The notes under the pieces are model-generated. The model did not search any database, had not been told where the DNA came from, and saw only the letters and a program-made list of their open reading frames with translations. From Pseudomonadota bacterium (GTDB lineage Bacteria > Desulfobacterota > Desulfovibrionia > Desulfovibrionales > Desulfomicrobiaceae), in NCBI GenBank assembly GCA_018902545.1, contig JAHIQM010000016.1:1-64000 (forward strand): DNA of 64,000 nt. The letters are read 5' to 3'. Shown in pieces: positions 1 through 8,300 of the stretch (its first letter is position 1; each line of letters starts with the position of its first letter). Both the position numbers and the translations under genes were made by a program.

Positions 1-237
1 AAGGCAGCGGCGAAAATGCTCGTCCTGCTCCAAGCCCTCGAACTCACGGACCTCTGGAAGCATCCGGGCCTCAACTTCGAAAAACTCCATGGCTTGATCG
101 AACCGGGCACGGGTCACCAGCTCTATTCCCTGCGCGTCACCGCCAGCGCCCGAGCCGTTACCTGCCTGCTTAGCGGACCGACTCTGGTGCTGGTGAGTCT
201 GCACGTCCAGCACGAAAAGGCGTACCGAAAGCGTTGA
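1..237 (+). CDS. C-terminal fragment of a RelE/HigB-like toxin-type protein (partial, cut by window start)
   Basis: The reading frame is open from base 1 and ends at a TGA at 235-237, so only the last 78 residues are seen and the true start lies outside the window. The visible part has the pattern of the RelE/ParE/HigB fold family: a helix (LVLLQALELTDLW), then HPGLNFEKLHGL, then a strand with YSLRVTASARAV and a final strand LVLVSLHVQHEKAYRKR. In that family the second half carries the RNA- or target-contacting basic residues. No antitoxin gene follows directly downstream, so the partner, if any, must lie upstream. The call rests on pattern only. It could also be a non-toxic relative of the same fold. 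Confidence 0.5.
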   Translation, partial: KAAAKMLVLLQALELTDLWKHPGLNFEKLHGLIEPGTGHQLYSLRVTASARAVTCLLSGPTLVLVSLHVQHEKAYRKR

Positions 238-489
238 CAGACAGGTGCACGTCGCGCCCACCCTTTTTCGGATATCCTTCAGAAACCGCCCGTCCGTTTC
301 TCTCGTCTCACCCAGTACGCCTGCCTCTACCGCCGCCGCGACAAGAATTCCCACCCACTGGCATTTGCGACTTTTTGCAGTGACATCTGTCGCGCGAAAT
401 GTGAAAAAGATTCAAGCAAACCACCAGCCGATCAGCACTTCTGACCACTCTGTTCCACTGATGCTACAGGGTACGATAAAGGAATTCCC

Positions 490-1617
490 ATGGAACCAAC
501 ACCATCAAGCCACTACACCGTGCCTTCCATATCCCTGCAGCGGGCATCGGCGGCCCTCGCCTCTCTCTTTGTCGGCGACTCGCTGGCGATGCCGGTGCAC
601 TGGTACTATAACACTGCCGATATCGAGCGTGCCTTTCCCGGCGGCATCAAGGAGTTCGAAGCTGCGCCGGAATTTCACCCCTCATCGATCATGTCGCTAC
701 ATTCCACCCAGCGCGGCGGACGGTCGGGGCACGGGGGACAGTCCGACTCCCAAGAGATCGTCGGCACAGTCATCCTCAAAGGCCGGCAGCACCTGTGGGG
801 TCAGGCCAACCGGCATTATCACCACGGCATGCAGGCGGGCGACAACACCCTCAATGCCCACTGTGCGCGTGTGCTCATGCGGTCCATCATTGCCGGCAAC
901 GACCACTACAGTCGCGACCACTTTCTGCAGTCCTACATCGAATTCATGACCGCCGACCCGCCCCGGCACCGGGACACCTACGCCGAATCATATCATCGCG
1001 GCTTCTTTGCCAACCTTGTCGCCGGAAAACCCCCGCATCAGTGCGGCGCCCGCACCCACGACACCCCGTCCATGGGCGGATTGGTCACCATCGGTCCGCT
1101 GGCCATAAGTGCCCTGCTGCGCGGGACTGCATTGAGCACGGTGCAGGCGACCTGCCGCGAGCATCTCTTTCTGACCCATCCGGACGAGGCATTGGGCCAT
1201 ATCTGTGATGGATATGTCGCGCTCATTGCAGGCCTGCTCCTGCGCCCGGCAGATAAGTCCCCTGACCGGCATCTGCTGGAGGCAGCCCACACAACCATGG
1301 GCATCGACCTTGCGCGCATGGTGGAACGCGCCCGCACAGACAGGGATATTGTCGGCGGCAAGTATTCCACCGCATGCTACATCAGTGATTCGTGGCCCAG
1401 CCTTTTGTACCTGGCGTACAAATACCGTAGTGACCTCAAGGCCGCCCTGCTGGCCAACACCAACCTGGGCGGCGAAAACGCCCATCGCGGCGCGGTGCTC
1501 GGAGGCATTGTCAGCCTGGCATGCGACAGCACAGCTCATGACTGGTTTGAGCGACTCGTGGACCATGAGGCCATTCAATCGGAAATAGCGGCTTTGCTTA
1601 ACCCCCCTTCTGCATGA
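490..1617 (+). CDS. ADP-ribosylglycohydrolase family protein
   Basis: The 375-residue product matches the DraG/ARH all-helical fold, whose members remove ADP-ribose from proteins or small molecules using paired metal ions. The N-terminal helix carries GDSLAMP (residues 29-35), as expected for the family. The C-terminal metal-binding region is represented by GGENAHRG (327-334) in place of the usual GGDTDT. The mid-protein site reads AGDNTLNAH where TDDT-type motifs are typical. It therefore belongs to a divergent branch and its metal set is probably altered. The start is preceded by AAGGAATT at a suitable distance. It appears to be monocistronic: about 250 bases of featureless sequence precede it and a repeat and a terminator-like hairpin follow. 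Confidence 0.8.
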   Translation: MEPTPSSHYTVPSISLQRASAALASLFVGDSLAMPVHWYYNTADIERAFPGGIKEFEAAPEFHPSSIMSLHSTQRGGRSGHGGQSDSQEIVGTVILKGRQHLWGQANRHYHHGMQAGDNTLNAHCARVLMRSIIAGNDHYSRDHFLQSYIEFMTADPPRHRDTYAESYHRGFFANLVAGKPPHQCGARTHDTPSMGGLVTIGPLAISALLRGTALSTVQATCREHLFLTHPDEALGHICDGYVALIAGLLLRPADKSPDRHLLEAAHTTMGIDLARMVERARTDRDIVGGKYSTACYISDSWPSLLYLAYKYRSDLKAALLANTNLGGENAHRGAVLGGIVSLACDSTAHDWFERLVDHEAIQSEIAALLNPPSA

Positions 1618-1638
1618 CCAGGCTTTGAGCCAGTCCTC

Positions 1639-1684
1639 CAAAAAGTCGTCATCCCCTTGAAGAAGGGGATCCATCCTTTTTAAC
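1639..1684. repeat. Dispersed intergenic repeat, copy 1
   Basis: This copy begins AAAAAGTCGTC, contains a small hairpin (CCCCTT gaag AAGGGG, about 1653-1668) and ends near TTTTTAACT. A second copy with nearly the same order of elements lies at 3024-3071. The two flank the alcohol dehydrogenase gene. Elements of this design, with an inner hairpin and a TTTTTAA tail, are common between genes in related genomes. Confidence 0.6.
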
Positions 1685-1703
1685 TGCCTGGATTCAAAAG
1701 ATG

Positions 1704-1730
1704 CCCTCCCCCGGCATGTCCGGGGGAGGG
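1704..1730 (-). terminator. Probable terminator of the yqhD-like gene
   Basis: A perfect 11-bp stem (CCCTCCCCCGG pairing with CCGGGGGAGGG) with a 5-base loop lies 15 bases past the stop codon of the minus-strand dehydrogenase. Read on the minus strand it is followed by a short T-rich stretch (ATCTTTTG). Confidence 0.6.
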
Positions 1731-1744
1731 GGATGGTGCGGATA

Positions 1745-2917
1745 TTACAGAACGGCTTCGAGAATCCGGCGCGAGACGTCCAGAGTCTGATCTCCGCGTT
1801 CTGACAGCGCGGTCATGCCGTGCTTTTCAAGATTGGCCATGATCTTGTCCAGGTCGGTTTCGGTCACGCCCAGATCTTTCAGTCGGGTGCCAACGCCGAG
1901 GGAGTTGAAGAACTCTTCGGTCTTGACGATGGCCGCTTCAATGCGTTCGTCATCGGAGCCTTCCACAATACCCCAGACGCGTTCACCATACTGGAGCAGC
2001 TTTTCCTTTTTCTGCTCTTTGCGGACGCGCATGGTGCCGGGAAGCACCACCGCGAGCGAACGCGCATGGGCCGAGCGGAACAAGGCGGTGAGCTCGTGGC
2101 CGATCATGTGAGTTGACCAGTCGGGAACGACTCCCACACCGATCAATCCCTGCAAGGCCAGAGTTGCGCACCACACCAGAGACGCCCGGGCGTCGTAATC
2201 CTGAGGTTTTGCCAGGGTTTCCGGACCGATCTCGATGAGGGTCTGGAGGATGGATTCGGCCATGCGGTCCTGCAACGGGGCAGCCTGGGGGTATGTGAGG
2301 TACTGTTCGAGGACGTGGACGAACGCATCGACGATACCGTTGGCAACCTGATTCTCCGGCAAGGTGAAGGTAAGCTCCGGATCAAGAATGGAGAAGACCG
2401 GAAACAGGGACGGATGCATGAACGGCAGCTTGTCCTCGCCATTGCTGATAACGGCAAAGCAATTCATTTCCGAACCTGTGGCTGGAAGGGTGACCACGGT
2501 TCCAAGCGGGATGGACCGCTCCACAGGCACAGCGCCAAACCCGAAGGTCAAGAGCTCTGCCTCTTTGCCAACGAAATTGTCCGCGCACGACGCAGAGGCA
2601 ATGAACTTGGTGCCGTCCATCACGGAGCCTCCGCCGACAGCAAGAAGGAAATCGACCTTTTTTTCGCGCACGATGGCCACGGCTTTCATCAGCGTCGAGA
2701 ACTCCGGATTGGCCTCAATGCCGCCGAATTCAAGTACGGTCCGGCCTGATTTTGCCACCACGTCCTTGACCCGGTCCAGAACGCCATTTCTTTTTGCGCT
2801 GCCGCCACCATAGGTGATGAGCACGGTCGCCTTCTCGGGAACCAGATTGTCCAGTTCCTGCAACTGCCCTTTGCCGAAGACGGCCTTGGTCGGATTGAAA
2901 AATGTAAAATTAAGCAT
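1745..2917 (-). CDS. yqhD: Iron-containing alcohol dehydrogenase, YqhD/BDH type
   Basis: This 390-residue enzyme belongs to the type III, metal-dependent alcohol dehydrogenases. YqhD-type members reduce a wide range of aldehydes with NADPH and help detoxify them. The nucleotide-binding region has GGGSVMD (95-101). The four metal ligands of the family are in place with the expected spacing: D197, H201, H270 and H284. The C-terminal half follows E. coli YqhD closely, for example QYGERVWGI and LDVSRRILEA. The start at 2917 is chosen because an AAGGAGTA ribosome site lies just upstream and the family N-terminus (MLNFTFFNPTK) begins there; the frame stays open further upstream but without family similarity. 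The gene stands alone, flanked by two copies of a short repeat. Confidence 0.92.
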   Translation of the reverse strand: MLNFTFFNPTKAVFGKGQLQELDNLVPEKATVLITYGGGSAKRNGVLDRVKDVVAKSGRTVLEFGGIEANPEFSTLMKAVAIVREKKVDFLLAVGGGSVMDGTKFIASASCADNFVGKEAELLTFGFGAVPVERSIPLGTVVTLPATGSEMNCFAVISNGEDKLPFMHPSLFPVFSILDPELTFTLPENQVANGIVDAFVHVLEQYLTYPQAAPLQDRMAESILQTLIEIGPETLAKPQDYDARASLVWCATLALQGLIGVGVVPDWSTHMIGHELTALFRSAHARSLAVVLPGTMRVRKEQKKEKLLQYGERVWGIVEGSDDERIEAAIVKTEEFFNSLGVGTRLKDLGVTETDLDKIMANLEKHGMTALSERGDQTLDVSRRILEAVL

Positions 2918-3252
2918 AGTTACTCCTTGTTTTTTCATAATCTCGTGAATAATCTCATGAACCCAAGAAGCGTACGCCTTAAAATCCGTTTTGGCAAAAC
3001 GCTTGCCTGATATGACGTCACTGCAAAAAGTCGTCGCCGCCCTTGAAGAAGGGGACCCATGCATTTTTAACTATTCGAAAAGAATGGATTTTCGCCTCGC
3101 AGAAATGACACTCAGGTTCTTTCGCGACTTATTGCTGTGGCGCCTGATATTGCAAATCCATCAAAACAAGTCGAACTAGTCCTGGGTGGCCACGATGTGG
3201 GCGTAGAACACTGCTTCCTAAGGAGAGCTGTCATGGACGAGGAGACCGCCTG
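2918..3252. other. Intergenic region with repeat copy 2 and the end of a lost reading frame
   Basis: These 335 bases hold the start region of the yqhD-like gene, the second copy of the dispersed repeat (3024-3071) and, on the plus strand, an open frame without a convincing start. That frame ends ...RRAVMDEETA and its TGA overlaps the ATG of the following MNT gene as TGATG. The frame may be the tail of a lost upstream partner gene or just a short coupling leader (AAGGAG then ATG for MDEETA). Confidence 0.45.
3024..3071. repeat. Dispersed intergenic repeat, copy 2
   Basis: It begins CAAAAAGTCGTC, has the core CCCTTGAAGAAGGGG and ends in ATTTTTAACT, the same order as the copy at 1639-1684. The hairpin arm differs by a few bases and the unit is two bases longer. 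The copies lie in the same orientation. Confidence 0.6.
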
Positions 3253-3555
3253 ATGCGTTTCGGACTGCCCGAACAGACCATACAGGAAATCCAGGGCGCT
3301 TTGGCCCTTTACCCAGAGGTGGAAGAGGCGATCCTTTACGGCTCCCGCGCCATGGGCACCTTCAAGCCCGGGTCGGACATCGACCTGACCCTGATCGGCG
3401 AAAACCTGACCCACAACCTCATGCTGGGCATCATGTTTGACCTGGACGATCTGCTCCTGCCCTGGATGATCGATCTGTCCATCTTCGACACCATCGACCA
3501 CCCCGGACTGCGCGAACACATCGACCGCGTGGGACAAACGCTCTACGAACGCTGA
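3253..3555 (+). CDS. MNT-type nucleotidyltransferase domain protein (orphan)
   Basis: The 100-residue product is a minimal nucleotidyltransferase. It has the glycine-serine loop GSRAMG (30-35) followed by SDIDL with acidic metal ligands D42 and D44, and ends with helix LREHIDRVGQTLYER. MNT proteins usually work with a HEPN partner as a toxin-antitoxin pair in which the MNT protein modifies and silences the HEPN RNase. No HEPN gene is visible on either side. However, the start codon overlaps an upstream stop (TGATG), as in such operons, so a partner may have been deleted. A decayed second copy of the 3' half lies at 5055-5191. Confidence 0.8.
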   Translation: MRFGLPEQTIQEIQGALALYPEVEEAILYGSRAMGTFKPGSDIDLTLIGENLTHNLMLGIMFDLDDLLLPWMIDLSIFDTIDHPGLREHIDRVGQTLYER

Positions 3556-3678
3556 GTCATTCTGCGCCTTGTTCACCCTATCTTCACTGATTTTATCGAA
3601 AAATACGCAACGCGCGGGGCGCGGGCAGTCCGGATAATTTTGACAAGTCCGACGAGCCTCGAACTGCCGCTGAACGTC

Positions 3679-5010
3679 TCAAATCTTCCAGGAAATCCAG
3701 ATCGCTACCGCGACAAGCTGAACGAGGGCCACAGGAACGCCCACGCGGGCAAAGGAGGTGAAGGTCACCGACTCACCGGCCTTGCGCGCCGCCGTGACCG
3801 CGATGATGTTCGGGACAGCCCCGATCATGGTTGCGTTGCCGCCCAGAGTGACCCCGAACAGCATGGCCAGCATGATGGCCTTCGCCTCGGGCGGGACCTC
3901 GCCCCCGGCAGTCAAATCGGCAGAGGCCAGAATGCCGACGTCTGCGAGGTAGACAGCGAGGGTCGGGACCATCACCGCGGCAAGGGGGATGTTCGGCATG
4001 ACGCTTGAGATCGCGCCCATGGTAAAGAGCAGCCACAGGACCGTGAACAGAACGTCGCGGCCGAGGACTCCCGAGAGCGCCTGCCCCACAGCGGTGAAAA
4101 CCCCGGAGCCCTCCATGGCCGCTGCGATCATGAACACGCAGTCGAAAAAGACGATGGTTTCCCAGTCGATGGAGCGGATGATCTGGCCGAAATGAGCCAG
4201 TCCCGTGAGTTGGGCGACCACCAGGGCCAGGGTGCCAGCGACAACGGCGGTGGCGACGGGGGATACGGGCATAGGCAGGTGCTGACCGAACAGGAAGGAC
4301 AGGATCGCCCCCAGAAGAATCAGGACGAGCAAGGCCAAAGCCTTCGGGTTCTCGATCCTGACCCGGGACGAGAATTCCCCTGGTCGCATCGGTTGGTGTG
4401 CAGCCCGCCAGACTGTGGGAAAAAGGACCGGGGCGCAGAGGAGCAGGGCGGCGATGGCGATAAGTCCGCCCGGCGCGGCCTCGCGCAGAAAGGTCATGTA
4501 GTTCATGCCCAGTGCGTTGCCCACGATGAAGGACGGGACGCCGCCGACAAGGGTCAGCAGCCCGGATGCGTTGGCCAGGAAGATGAGCAGACAGATCAGC
4601 GGCACCGCCGGCATGTGGAAGAGACGGCTGATCTCGATGCACAGCGGTATCAGGAGCAGGACCACTGTGGCGTTTGGAAACAAGGCGCACAGGGGCGTGA
4701 CGATGCCGAACAGGAGCAGCAGGAGTCTGCGCCCGTCACCCGCCGAAAGCCGGAAAAGCCCGGCGGCCAGCACTGGAAAAATGCCGGTCGGCTCAAGGCA
4801 GCGAATGAGGACCATGCTGCCTATGAAGAGGGAGTTGATGGGATGGACGGCCAGAATCCCGGCGCTGCTGACCTCCGGGGTCATGATGCCCGTAACCATG
4901 AGGATGCTGACGCCGAGCAAAGCGGCAAGGGTCATGTGAATCACGTTGGTGGTGATGCATATGACCAGTCCTGCGAACACGACCAGGCAGATAATGGCGT
5001 CGATGCCCAT
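3679..5010 (-). CDS. ArsB/NhaD/SLC13-superfamily membrane permease
   Basis: A 443-residue, strongly hydrophobic protein with about eleven membrane segments. The region WETIVFFDCVFMIAAAMEGSG and the near-C-terminal stretch with GGNATMIGAVPNIIAVTAA resemble the conserved helices and hairpin of ArsB and NhaD permeases. The substrate could be an anion, a dicarboxylate or sodium; the sequence does not decide. The ATG at 5010 is used because the hydrophobic N-terminus (MGIDAIICLV) begins there and GGAG lies upstream. The longer open frame reads through the decayed MNT copy and is not coding. The gene is convergent with the MNT gene and flanked by MNT sequence on both sides. Confidence 0.82.
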   Translation of the reverse strand: MGIDAIICLVVFAGLVICITTNVIHMTLAALLGVSILMVTGIMTPEVSSAGILAVHPINSLFIGSMVLIRCLEPTGIFPVLAAGLFRLSAGDGRRLLLLLFGIVTPLCALFPNATVVLLLIPLCIEISRLFHMPAVPLICLLIFLANASGLLTLVGGVPSFIVGNALGMNYMTFLREAAPGGLIAIAALLLCAPVLFPTVWRAAHQPMRPGEFSSRVRIENPKALALLVLILLGAILSFLFGQHLPMPVSPVATAVVAGTLALVVAQLTGLAHFGQIIRSIDWETIVFFDCVFMIAAAMEGSGVFTAVGQALSGVLGRDVLFTVLWLLFTMGAISSVMPNIPLAAVMVPTLAVYLADVGILASADLTAGGEVPPEAKAIMLAMLFGVTLGGNATMIGAVPNIIAVTAARKAGESVTFTSFARVGVPVALVQLVAVAIWISWKI

Positions 5011-5054
5011 GGAGGCGCTCCGTGTTTGTTGGGTCCGTAGATATCGGCCATACT

Positions 5055-5191
5055 CAAGGCTGGGCATCATGTCCGTCTGGACGATCTGCTCCTGCTCTGG
5101 ATGATCGACCTGTCCCTCTTCGACGATCCCGATCATTCCGGCTTGCGCGAGCACATAACGCGCGTGGGGCAGACGCTGTAAGAACGCTGAG
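5055..5191 (+). pseudogene. Decayed duplicate of the MNT nucleotidyltransferase gene end
   Basis: This stretch aligns with bases 3420-3556 of the intact MNT gene from the codons for LGIM to the stop region (shared blocks include GACGATCTGCTCCTG and GAACGCTGAG). It lacks the 5' half with the catalytic motif. One base is missing just after the LGIM codons, which shifts the frame, and TAC has become TAA near the end. Many substitutions suggest an old duplication. Confidence 0.75.
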
Positions 5192-5318
5192 TCTGCTTCC
5201 ACACGCCCGGTTACGAGCCCAGTTTTTGCCGCGAAATGAAACAAAGACTTTGCCCGGAAGCACTTGAGGCCCACCGGCAGTCTCTAGGCCTTTACGACCA
5301 TGTCCTCATTGGGTCATC

Positions 5319-5350
5319 GACCCCGGCCTCATGTGGCGAGATCCGGGGTC
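5319..5350 (-). terminator. Hairpin overlapping the stop of the giant gene, possible terminator
   Basis: An 8-bp perfect stem (GACCCCGG with CCGGGGTC) reaches into the stop codon of the 2512-residue gene. There is no T-run, so termination is only a guess. Confidence 0.3.
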
Positions 5351-8300
5351 ACGATCCATTTGAGGCAGGACTCCCCTTCGCGGCGGAGACTTCTTTCCAC
5401 TCGTAAGTGTATTCAAATTTTTGGGTGCCAATCCCTTGAACCGAAACCGACACCGTCCGCTTGTCGCCAGCCTTGCCCTCGTTCCACAACCAGGTGCGCT
5501 CAAAGGTTACGGCAGAATCGCTCTGCATCCAGTCGGGTTTTGCGTTTCCGACTCCAAACGTCCACGGTTTGACCACGGTTCCATCGGTCGTCTTTCCACT
5601 GACCTCCCAGTGGTTCTGGATGCCGATACCCACTCCAAAACTGTTCCCCCAATTTCCTGACTTGCTGCTGAAAACGCGTTGCGTCACCGGGATCACCAAC
5701 TGGCCACCCGGTTGGATCACTTCGGGCACGGACCACGAATAACGGGCGTGCAAGCGCTGAGGATTCTTCACATCCGTGGACCCATAGCCGCCAAGGCCGT
5801 AGGGTTTCGCAAGGAGAAGCTCGATCGCATCTTCCCCAAACGTAACCAGAACCTCTCCGCCTTCCACCGGCGCGGGAGTATCTCCGCGGACCTGCTTGCG
5901 CTCAACCAACACCCATGCAGAGGTCGGTTTTGGCGCTTGAGGAGCGGCTTCCCGCTGCGAATCACTCGAAGGGCCAGGTACTCCAATTTCAGAAGAGGAA
6001 TCCGGTGCCGAAGGATTCGCAAGGGCACCGGCATCTGCAGGAAGAGTCGCAGCTTCCGATTTCTCTGACCCATTCACTGCGGGCGTGCCCGCAGGTTTTG
6101 CGCCCGTGGTCACCGCCACATATTTTTCAAGCGTCTTGACCCGGTTCTCGATGGCCGGATCAGCATGGAGCTTCAGCCCTTCCTTGTATTTCTCAAGCGC
6201 CCCGGCATAGTCTTGCTCAACCTGCAACTTTTCGGCTTCCTGCCACAATTTGCGGGCGGCCTGCTCCCCTGCCGCTGATCCGGTCAAAGCGCCCTGGTCC
6301 GAAGCTGCCCCGGAGGGATCACTGCGCAGCATGTCGCGCCACTGCGCAAACTGCTGGTTGTCCGGCTGCAGGGCCAAGGCTTCATCAACCATCCGCGTGC
6401 CCCGTTCGATGTCGGCAGGCGAGCGCGTTTTGGTCTTGATCACGGTTTCAAGCGCGGGCACGATCTCGCGCAGACGCTTGTCGGCCGTGGCGGCTCGGAG
6501 CTGCAGTTCCATGGCCTCCTTGTATTCCGGTTCGAGTCCGTGGAATATATTGCCCCGGTTCAGGAATCCCTGCTCGAAGCGTTTCAGGGCTCCGGCATAG
6601 TCGTACCGTTTGACCATGTCCCCGGCTTCCCGCAACAGTGTAATCTGCACCTCTTTTTGGACCTGCCCTTTACGCGCCCAATCCTCGTTCTGCTTGAGTT
6701 CCCTTTCGGCGGTGGGAGCAATAACGGTCGAGGCCCGCCAGGCTGCCGCTATTTCCAGAGCCTTGCCGAACTCCTTTTTTTCGCTTGCGGAGCGGATCTC
6801 GTAGTTCTTCTGGTTGGCTTCCTGATTCCAGGCGTTGGAATGTGTTCTGAGCGCCTCCTCCATCTCGTGGACAGGCGGATAGTAACTGTTCAGATTCCTG
6901 GCGACGATGAGCTCCTTCTGCGCCTCGGCGTACCGTCTCTCCTCCATGAACTTCCTGGTCTTCTCCAGCTGCGCGTGAATCCTGTCCTTTTCATTGCGCA
7001 GCTTATCCGCCAGGGCCTTGGCCGCCGTGTTTTTAGGATCAAGCCGGGCCGCTTCCTCGGCGTCCTTGATGGCGCCGTCGTAATCGCCCTTGCGCGCCTT
7101 GGTCGGAGCGTTCTGCACCAGTTTTTGCGCTTCGCTGCCCGACTGCGCCTTCTGCTCACCCTGCTTGATGGCCTCCTGGGTCACGCTGGCGCTGTAACTG
7201 CCCTGCCCGACTCCCAGCTCCACGTCGTTGCGATCACGCAGGGTCACGGACAGTTCGCAGGTTCCGGCGGCATTGGCGGTGACGCGGGCCACGCTGGAGC
7301 TCGGGTTGCTGACGCGGCAAGGCCCGTTCTCGACCTTCCACTGGTATTTGACCGGGCCGCTGAGTGCCGCAGGCTGCAGGGCCACGGAAAATTCCACGAT
7401 CTGATCCACGGCGATGCCCTTGTCCACGGCCACAAGGCCCACCCCTTCCTTCCAGACCCGGGGCGGTGGCCCCTGCGCCTTGGGCGCGGAAACCGTGACC
7501 GCATACTTTTTGGCCGTGGCGGAAGCTCTGGCCTCGCCAAGATCCTCGCCGCTGAAAGGCACGCGGGCGTTGACCTGTATTTCGGCCGCCTTCTCATCCT
7601 TCAAGTAAAAGATGAACTCCCTGTTGTCCTTGGAGGTCGAAACGTGCTTGGCATTGCCGGGGGCGGGCATCCAGCGAAAATCGATGTCCTTGACCTCGGG
7701 CTTGACCGAAAGCCGGGCCTTGACCTCCTGGCCGACCATGGGCTGCCGCGGTTCCATGACCAGTTCCAGGGCGGGCTTTTGCACCTCGATCTCCAGCTGG
7801 TCGGCGGTGGCGATGGTGCCCGTCTTGTCCACGGCGGTGACCCACACGCCCACCTTTCCGGGGACTAAGAACACGGCGGTGGTCGACGCCGAAGGCCCTT
7901 CATGGGGAGTGAAAGCCACGTCGGGGTGCGGCTCGAACTGGTAGCGCACCTCGCCTTCGGGCTTATCCCCGCTCAGGGTGGCCTTGTAGGTCACCGGAGT
8001 GCCGACGATGACCGGCCCGGACGCGGGGGACACGCGGGTCAGAGTGAGCAGATATTTCTTTTCTTCCTTTTCCTCCTCGACCTGCGCGGGTTCAACGGCA
8101 GGAGCGTCCGCCGTGACCGGGCTCTGCTGCTCGCTCTCATGCAGGCTCAAGGACCGGATAATTCCCATGGCCGCAGCCTTCGCCGCCGTGACTTGGGCCA
8201 CGGCATTGTCCTTGCCGGAATTGTCCCAGCAGCTTCCTGCATAGACGCTGAAATTGGCAGTAATCATGCGCCGCTCGGCCTCATGCAGGACGATGGCGTA

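Noticed and set aside
2918-3064. Longer N-terminus for the YqhD-like protein, and likewise for the permease up to 5274
   Set aside because: The extensions run through repeat or pseudogene sequence, lack family similarity and have no ribosome site, while good sites precede the chosen starts.
6540-7868. Long open frame antisense to the giant exported gene, along with many similar ones (for example 15296-16471 minus, 32162-33706 plus, 33830-34972 plus)
   Set aside because: They lie opposite strongly supported genes, have low-complexity His/Arg/Gly-rich products and no ribosome sites; they arise from high third-position GC.
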